This document shows positions 5,514 to 8,334 of a stretch of DNA of 8,334 nt, in pieces (the first letter of the stretch is position 1; every line of letters begins with the position of its first letter). Origin of the DNA: Actinomycetes bacterium (lineage in GTDB: Bacteria; Actinomycetota; Actinomycetes; Actinomycetales; Cellulomonadaceae); NCBI GenBank assembly GCA_023389455.1, contig JAEWEJ010000360.1:1-8334 (forward strand), written 5' to 3'. The notes below the pieces were generated by a model. It had not been told where the DNA came from, searched no databases, and was given only the letters and a program-made list of their open reading frames with translations. The translations under genes were made by a program, and so were the position numbers.

Positions 5514-5545
5514 TTGACGTTGACGCCAACGTCAACTTCTAGCGT
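5514..5545 (+). promoter_or_regulatory. MerR-type promoter and operator driving the classical SDR
   Basis: TTGACGTTG (5514-5522) and CAACGTCAA (5527-5535) form a perfect 9-bp inverted repeat around ACGC. On the plus strand the left arm supplies a consensus-like -35, TTGACG (5514-5519), and TAGCGT (5540-5545) is a good -10. The spacer is 20 bp, longer than the usual 17. Long 19-20-bp spacers filled by a dyad are the hallmark of promoters that MerR proteins activate by DNA distortion. The predicted transcript starts near 5552, about 55 bases before the SDR start codon. The dyad also carries TTGACG on the other strand (5535-5530), so the regulator may control itself from the same site. Confidence 0.8.
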
Positions 5546-5606
5546 AGCGGTCGACGGTCCCGACCGGGGCCGCCGGACGTGACCACCCTCGACGGAAGCG
5601 GTACCC

Positions 5607-6329
5607 ATGGACGTCACCGAACAGATCGCCCTCGTCACCGGAGCCAACCGCGGCATCGGCCGGCAGTTCGTGCTCGAGCTGCTCGAGCGCGGGGCGAAGA
5701 AGGTCTACGCGACGGCTCGTCGCCCCGAGAGCCTCGACCTCGACGACCCGCGCGTCGTGCCGCTGCGCCTGGACCTGCTCGACCACGCGTCCGTCGTCGC
5801 CGCTGCGCAGGCCGCGCCGGACGTGACGCTGCTGGTCAACAACGCCGGCATCGCCACCGGCGCGACCCTGGTCACGGGCGACCTGGCCGACGTCCGCCGC
5901 GAGATGGACACCCACTTCTGGGGCACGCTCGACGTGATCCGCACGTTCGGCCCGGTCCTCGCGGCCAACGGCGGCGGCGCGATCGTCAACGTGCTGTCCG
6001 CGCTCTCGTGGTTCGCGAGCTCCGGCAACGGGGGGTACGCCGCGGCGAAGGCCGCGGAGTGGAACATGACCAACGGCGTGCGGCACGAGCTCGCCGGCCA
6101 GGGCACGTTCGTCCAGGGTGTGCTGCTCGGCGCCGCCGACACCGCCATCTCCGCCGGCTACGACGGACCCAAGATCGACCCCCGTGACGTGCCGCGCGCC
6201 TCGCTCGACGGCCTGGCCGCGGGAGAGATCGAGGTGATCGTCGACGACTGGACCGCCATGGTGAAGGCGTCCCTCGCCGGGGACGCCGGGGAGTTCCACG
6301 CGCGGATCACCGCGCTGCTCGGGGCGTAG
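5607..6329 (+). CDS. Classical short-chain dehydrogenase/reductase (SDR family oxidoreductase)
   Basis: A 240-residue classical SDR, expected to be a cytosolic NAD(P)(H)-dependent reductase or dehydrogenase. TGANRGIG (11-18) is the cofactor loop, ATARRPESL (35-43) follows the second strand with Arg residues favouring NADP(H), and LDLLD (55-59) and NNAG (78-81) are structural motifs. The catalytic residues are Ser131 in NVLSALSWF, Tyr144 and Lys148 in YAAAK, with the standard 13 residues between Ser and Tyr. Near the end the usual substrate lid (GAADTAISAGYDGPKIDPRDV) is present and the length is normal. ATG 5607 fits the motif spacing, with a weak GGAAG upstream. The gene lies downstream of the MerR-type promoter at 5514-5545 and is probably induced through the divergent regulator. 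The substrate is unknown; reactive carbonyl reduction is inference only. Confidence 0.95.
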   Translation: MDVTEQIALVTGANRGIGRQFVLELLERGAKKVYATARRPESLDLDDPRVVPLRLDLLDHASVVAAAQAAPDVTLLVNNAGIATGATLVTGDLADVRREMDTHFWGTLDVIRTFGPVLAANGGGAIVNVLSALSWFASSGNGGYAAAKAAEWNMTNGVRHELAGQGTFVQGVLLGAADTAISAGYDGPKIDPRDVPRASLDGLAAGEIEVIVDDWTAMVKASLAGDAGEFHARITALLGA

Positions 6330-6332
6330 GCG

Positions 6333-6350
6333 GGCCGGTCGGTGCCGGCC
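6333..6350 (+). terminator. Possible terminator after the classical SDR
   Basis: GGCCGG (6333-6338) and CCGGCC (6345-6350) form a 6-bp stem with a six-base loop, starting three bases after the TAG stop. The position is right for a terminator. The stem is short and lacks a T-tract. Confidence 0.4.
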
Positions 6351-6601
6351 GGGCGTGCGCGAGGTCAGCGGCCCCGGTCGCCGAGTGCGCCCTCGAGCGC
6401 GCCGAGGGCCGCGTCGACGAGGGGGGCCACGCTCGTCGACGCGGCAACCTCGGGCCGGCTCCACCGTCCTGCAGGCACGACGTCACAGCCAGGGGGCAAG
6501 GCGTCGCTCCCGCGTCGAACAGGCGGGTCTGCTCGCCGACGTGTACCCGACGCTCGTCGAGGTGACGGACGTCGAGGACGTCCGCGCGACGGCCGATCCC
6601 G

Positions 6602-6617
6602 CGGCGCGGTCGCGCCG
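6602..6617 (-). terminator. Possible terminator after the lipoprotein gene
   Basis: CGGCGC (6602-6607) and GCGCCG (6612-6617) form a 6-bp stem around GGTC, about 25 bases past the lipoprotein stop codon on the minus strand. It is surrounded by alternating GC sequence that also offers other weak stems, so confidence is low. Confidence 0.3.
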
Positions 6618-6641
6618 GTCGCGCGCGCGTGCCCGCAGGTG

Positions 6642-8255
6642 TCAGCTGTGGGCTCCCACCACCTCGATGAGCTCGCGCGACTGGGCGACGATGGCGTCAC
6701 GCCACGCCTCGAACGTCGCGTCCGTCACGGCGAAGTCCGTGGCGAAGTGCTGCATGTCCGGGGTGTGGATGTGCCCCGCCGGGATGCCGAGCCCCGCCCG
6801 GTCGCGCAGCAGCGTGTTGCGGTACGCCGACTCGTTCGAGAGGTAGGCGCCGCCTCCGCCGCTGCGCGCGCACGAGTCCTCGGGCGGAGGTGTCGGCTCG
6901 ACGGCGGGCGGGTACGTGTCCTCGCGCTGGAAGGCATCCTCCAGGTCCCGGGAGTCGCAGCTGGGGAAGTACGTGTAGCTCGTGTTCCACAGCACGCCGA
7001 ACGCGACCGACTCGTCCTCCCACCCGTCGCCCGGCGGTCGGGGGACGTCCGCGCCCGTGCGCGCCTCGATCATCTGCTCGATCGGCAGCGTCGACGCGGT
7101 CCACTGCGGCGGATCCGTCAGCGTGTCGCCGCCACCCCACCGCGCCGGCACCTGCGTGTTGCAGCCGGGGTTGTCCTTCGCGAGCTGCGGGGCGCTCGTC
7201 AGGGGCGCGGGCGGGCAGGGCGCGAAGTCGTCGTTCCCGGCGACGTCGCCGTGGTAGCGGCCGTTCCACTGCTCGAGCGCGAAGAACGCGCCGCCCGCCT
7301 GGCTCATGGTGATCGACGCGTCCAGCCGGGCGTCGCCGGCCTCCATCAGCGGCCCGACCGTGTCCTCCAGGTACCCGCGCTCGAACTCGGGGTAGCTGAC
7401 CGGCAAGGTGTACGCCTCGTAGTGCACCGTCGTGCCGTCGGGAGCCGTCGTCGTCGTCCCGTCGATCGCCAGGGCGGTCGCGCCGGACGGGTTGCCGTGC
7501 CGGATCTGGTTGCCGACCGTTCCCCGCGCCCGGCCCGTGGCGCCGCCGTCCAGCGTGAAGGGGTCGAACCCGCTGACCAGCACCCGCGTCACCTGGTCGC
7601 CCGTCGGCAGGTCGATGTCGTGCATGCCCCGGGCCGCGCGGTCGAAGGCGTCGACCAGCGACGCCCGCTCCTCGGTGGAGAGCGTGAAGTCCGGGCTCCA
7701 CTGGTGCAGCACGGACATGGCCTCGAGCCGCGTCCAGTACAGCGGGCGGTCGTCGCTCGCCGGCAGCTCGCCGGCGACGCCGTCGGTCGACTGGGCGCGC
7801 GCGACGGCGTCCCGCCACAGCTCGGTGCCCAGGCGCTCGACGACGGTCGTCGCGTCGGCCAGGGAGTCCTGCCTGCAGACCTCCTCGGCGAGGGTGGCGG
7901 TGAACTCGCCGAACCCGGCGCCCTGGACCATCGCGCGGGCGAACGTGCGGTCGGCGGGCTGCGACGGGTCCGCCTCGTCCGGCAGGACGGCCGTGAGGCG
8001 TTCCTCCTCGACCGTGACGGGCAGCGAGGCGTCGGTGCAGCCCTCGGGCGCGAACCCGGCGACGATCGTGCTGAGCTCGTCGGACGCCTCGTCGAGGGCG
8101 GTGGTCGACCGCTCCTGCGGCGCGGACTGCGCGGGCGAGCAGCCGACCAGCAGCACAGGACCGAGCACCAGCGCCAGGCCGGCGGCGACGGGCGCCCTCC
8201 GCCGCGAGCGTGCACCCGGTCGAGCGTGCGGAGAGCGGCCGGGCACACGACGCAT
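6642..8255 (-). CDS. Secreted lipoprotein with pyroglutamyl-peptidase I (C15)-like domain, nucleophile Cys replaced by Ser
   Basis: A 537-residue predicted lipoprotein. An Arg-rich N-terminus and hydrophobic stretch (APVAAGLALVLGPVLLVGC) end in a lipobox LVGC with Cys39 as the lipidated residue, placing it outside the membrane. Residues 50-220 are an alpha-helical domain I do not recognise. Residues 224-505 resemble pyroglutamyl-peptidase I, which removes N-terminal pyroglutamate: VLVSGFDPF (225-233), GNPSGATAL (254-262), LPVSY (284-288), SQAGG (318-322), Glu328 in ALEQW, GGAYLSNE (468-475) and GHIHTPDM (494-501). In the Bacillus enzyme the triad is Glu81, Cys144 and His168. Here Glu328 and His497 are kept, but Ser473 sits where Cys is expected, exactly 24 residues before the His. 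About 80 extra residues with four Cys separate Glu and Ser. It may be an esterase-like, altered or inactive enzyme. ATG 8255 has a good ribosome binding site. Confidence 0.85.
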   Translation of the reverse strand: MRRVPGRSPHARPGARSRRRAPVAAGLALVLGPVLLVGCSPAQSAPQERSTTALDEASDELSTIVAGFAPEGCTDASLPVTVEEERLTAVLPDEADPSQPADRTFARAMVQGAGFGEFTATLAEEVCRQDSLADATTVVERLGTELWRDAVARAQSTDGVAGELPASDDRPLYWTRLEAMSVLHQWSPDFTLSTEERASLVDAFDRAARGMHDIDLPTGDQVTRVLVSGFDPFTLDGGATGRARGTVGNQIRHGNPSGATALAIDGTTTTAPDGTTVHYEAYTLPVSYPEFERGYLEDTVGPLMEAGDARLDASITMSQAGGAFFALEQWNGRYHGDVAGNDDFAPCPPAPLTSAPQLAKDNPGCNTQVPARWGGGDTLTDPPQWTASTLPIEQMIEARTGADVPRPPGDGWEDESVAFGVLWNTSYTYFPSCDSRDLEDAFQREDTYPPAVEPTPPPEDSCARSGGGGAYLSNESAYRNTLLRDRAGLGIPAGHIHTPDMQHFATDFAVTDATFEAWRDAIVAQSRELIEVVGAHS

Positions 8256-8263
8256 GCAGCGAG

Positions 8264-8271
8264 TTCCTTCC
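8264..8271 (-). promoter_or_regulatory. Ribosome binding site deciding the lipoprotein start
   Basis: The minus strand reads GGAAGGAA, eight bases, then ATG. It supports the ATG at 8255, which also gives a standard-length lipoprotein signal peptide. An in-frame GTG at 8291 would add twelve residues and lacks such a site. Confidence 0.6.
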
Positions 8272-8334
8272 GAGCGACGACGGGGCGACACCGATGATCT
8301 GGCTCGCTCGAGCCTCTCACAGGCCAGGAGTCGA

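Larger units (their letters stand above)
6330..6641. other. Region without a convincing intact gene; possible coding relics
   Basis: No intact gene was found in these 312 bases. Two pieces have a protein-like composition but no start, domain or partner. On the minus strand 6505-6365 reads through DALPPGCDVVPAGRWSRPEV to a TGA after ALGDRGR and looks like a C-terminus. On the plus strand about 6519-6630 reads VEQAGLLADVYPTLVEVTDV with good third-position GC and then becomes Arg-rich. They point in opposite directions and look like leftovers of deleted or rearranged genes, though GC-rich DNA can mimic this. Two weak hairpins are listed separately. Confidence 0.4.

Noticed and set aside
5476..5535. 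TTG start adding 20 residues to the MerR regulator
   Set aside because: It would place the start codon inside the operator dyad. The GTG at 5475 has a good ribosome binding site and gives the usual N-terminus.
6342..8297. 651-codon plus-strand open frame opposite the lipoprotein gene
   Set aside because: It is Arg/Val/Gly-rich antisense sequence without motifs. The minus strand has a signal peptide, lipobox and domain signatures.
7589..8320. Overlapping Arg/Ser/Pro-rich minus-strand frame within the lipoprotein gene
   Set aside because: It is an out-of-frame shadow with no domain signatures.
1..8334. CRISPR arrays, tRNA or rRNA genes, insertion sequences, attachment sites
   Set aside because: No spaced repeats, cloverleaf-like segments, transposase motifs or long terminal inverted repeats were seen by eye.

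Overview
The window is very GC-rich. Its coding frames carry G or C at almost every third position, it uses GTG starts, and its Shine-Dalgarno sites are GGAGG-like. Together with the protein families present, this points to a high-GC actinobacterium; something like Cellulomonas or a relative would fit, but that placement is inference. I see no rRNA, tRNA, CRISPR array, transposase or integrase.

Layout. From left to right there are four regulator/enzyme modules, each a divergently transcribed pair sharing one short control region: (1) aldo/keto reductase (75-944, -) with HxlR regulator A (1068-1496, +); (2) a long short-chain dehydrogenase/reductase (SDR) (1971-3011, -) with an AraC/cupin regulator (3085-4022, +) whose reading frame is broken by one apparent missing base; (3) a RidA-fold protein (4078-4488, -) with HxlR regulator B (4570-4971, +); (4) a MerR regulator (4990-5475, -) with a classical SDR (5607-6329, +). 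A small 66-codon gene with a strong ribosome binding site (1534-1734, -) lies between modules 1 and 2. A perfect 13-bp GC stem (4041-4070) separates modules 2 and 3. The MerR/SDR control region (5514-5545) holds a textbook MerR-type site: a 9+9 bp inverted repeat inside a promoter with a long 20-bp spacer.

A stretch of about 310 bp (6330-6641) has no convincing intact gene. After it comes a large secreted lipoprotein (6642-8255, -). Its C-terminal half keeps the pyroglutamyl-peptidase I (C15) fold signatures and the Glu and His of the catalytic triad. The residue at the nucleophile position is Ser instead of Cys, exactly 24 residues before the His as in the Bacillus enzyme.

How it fits together. 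NAD(P)-dependent carbonyl reductases and a RidA-like protein, each beside its own regulator, suggest a cluster of small inducible modules for reactive carbonyl, quinone or electrophile stress. HxlR and MerR families often sense such compounds. The substrates cannot be read from the sequence. The most unusual items are the Cys-to-Ser C15-like lipoprotein, the interrupted AraC regulator, and the run of four divergent regulator/enzyme pairs.
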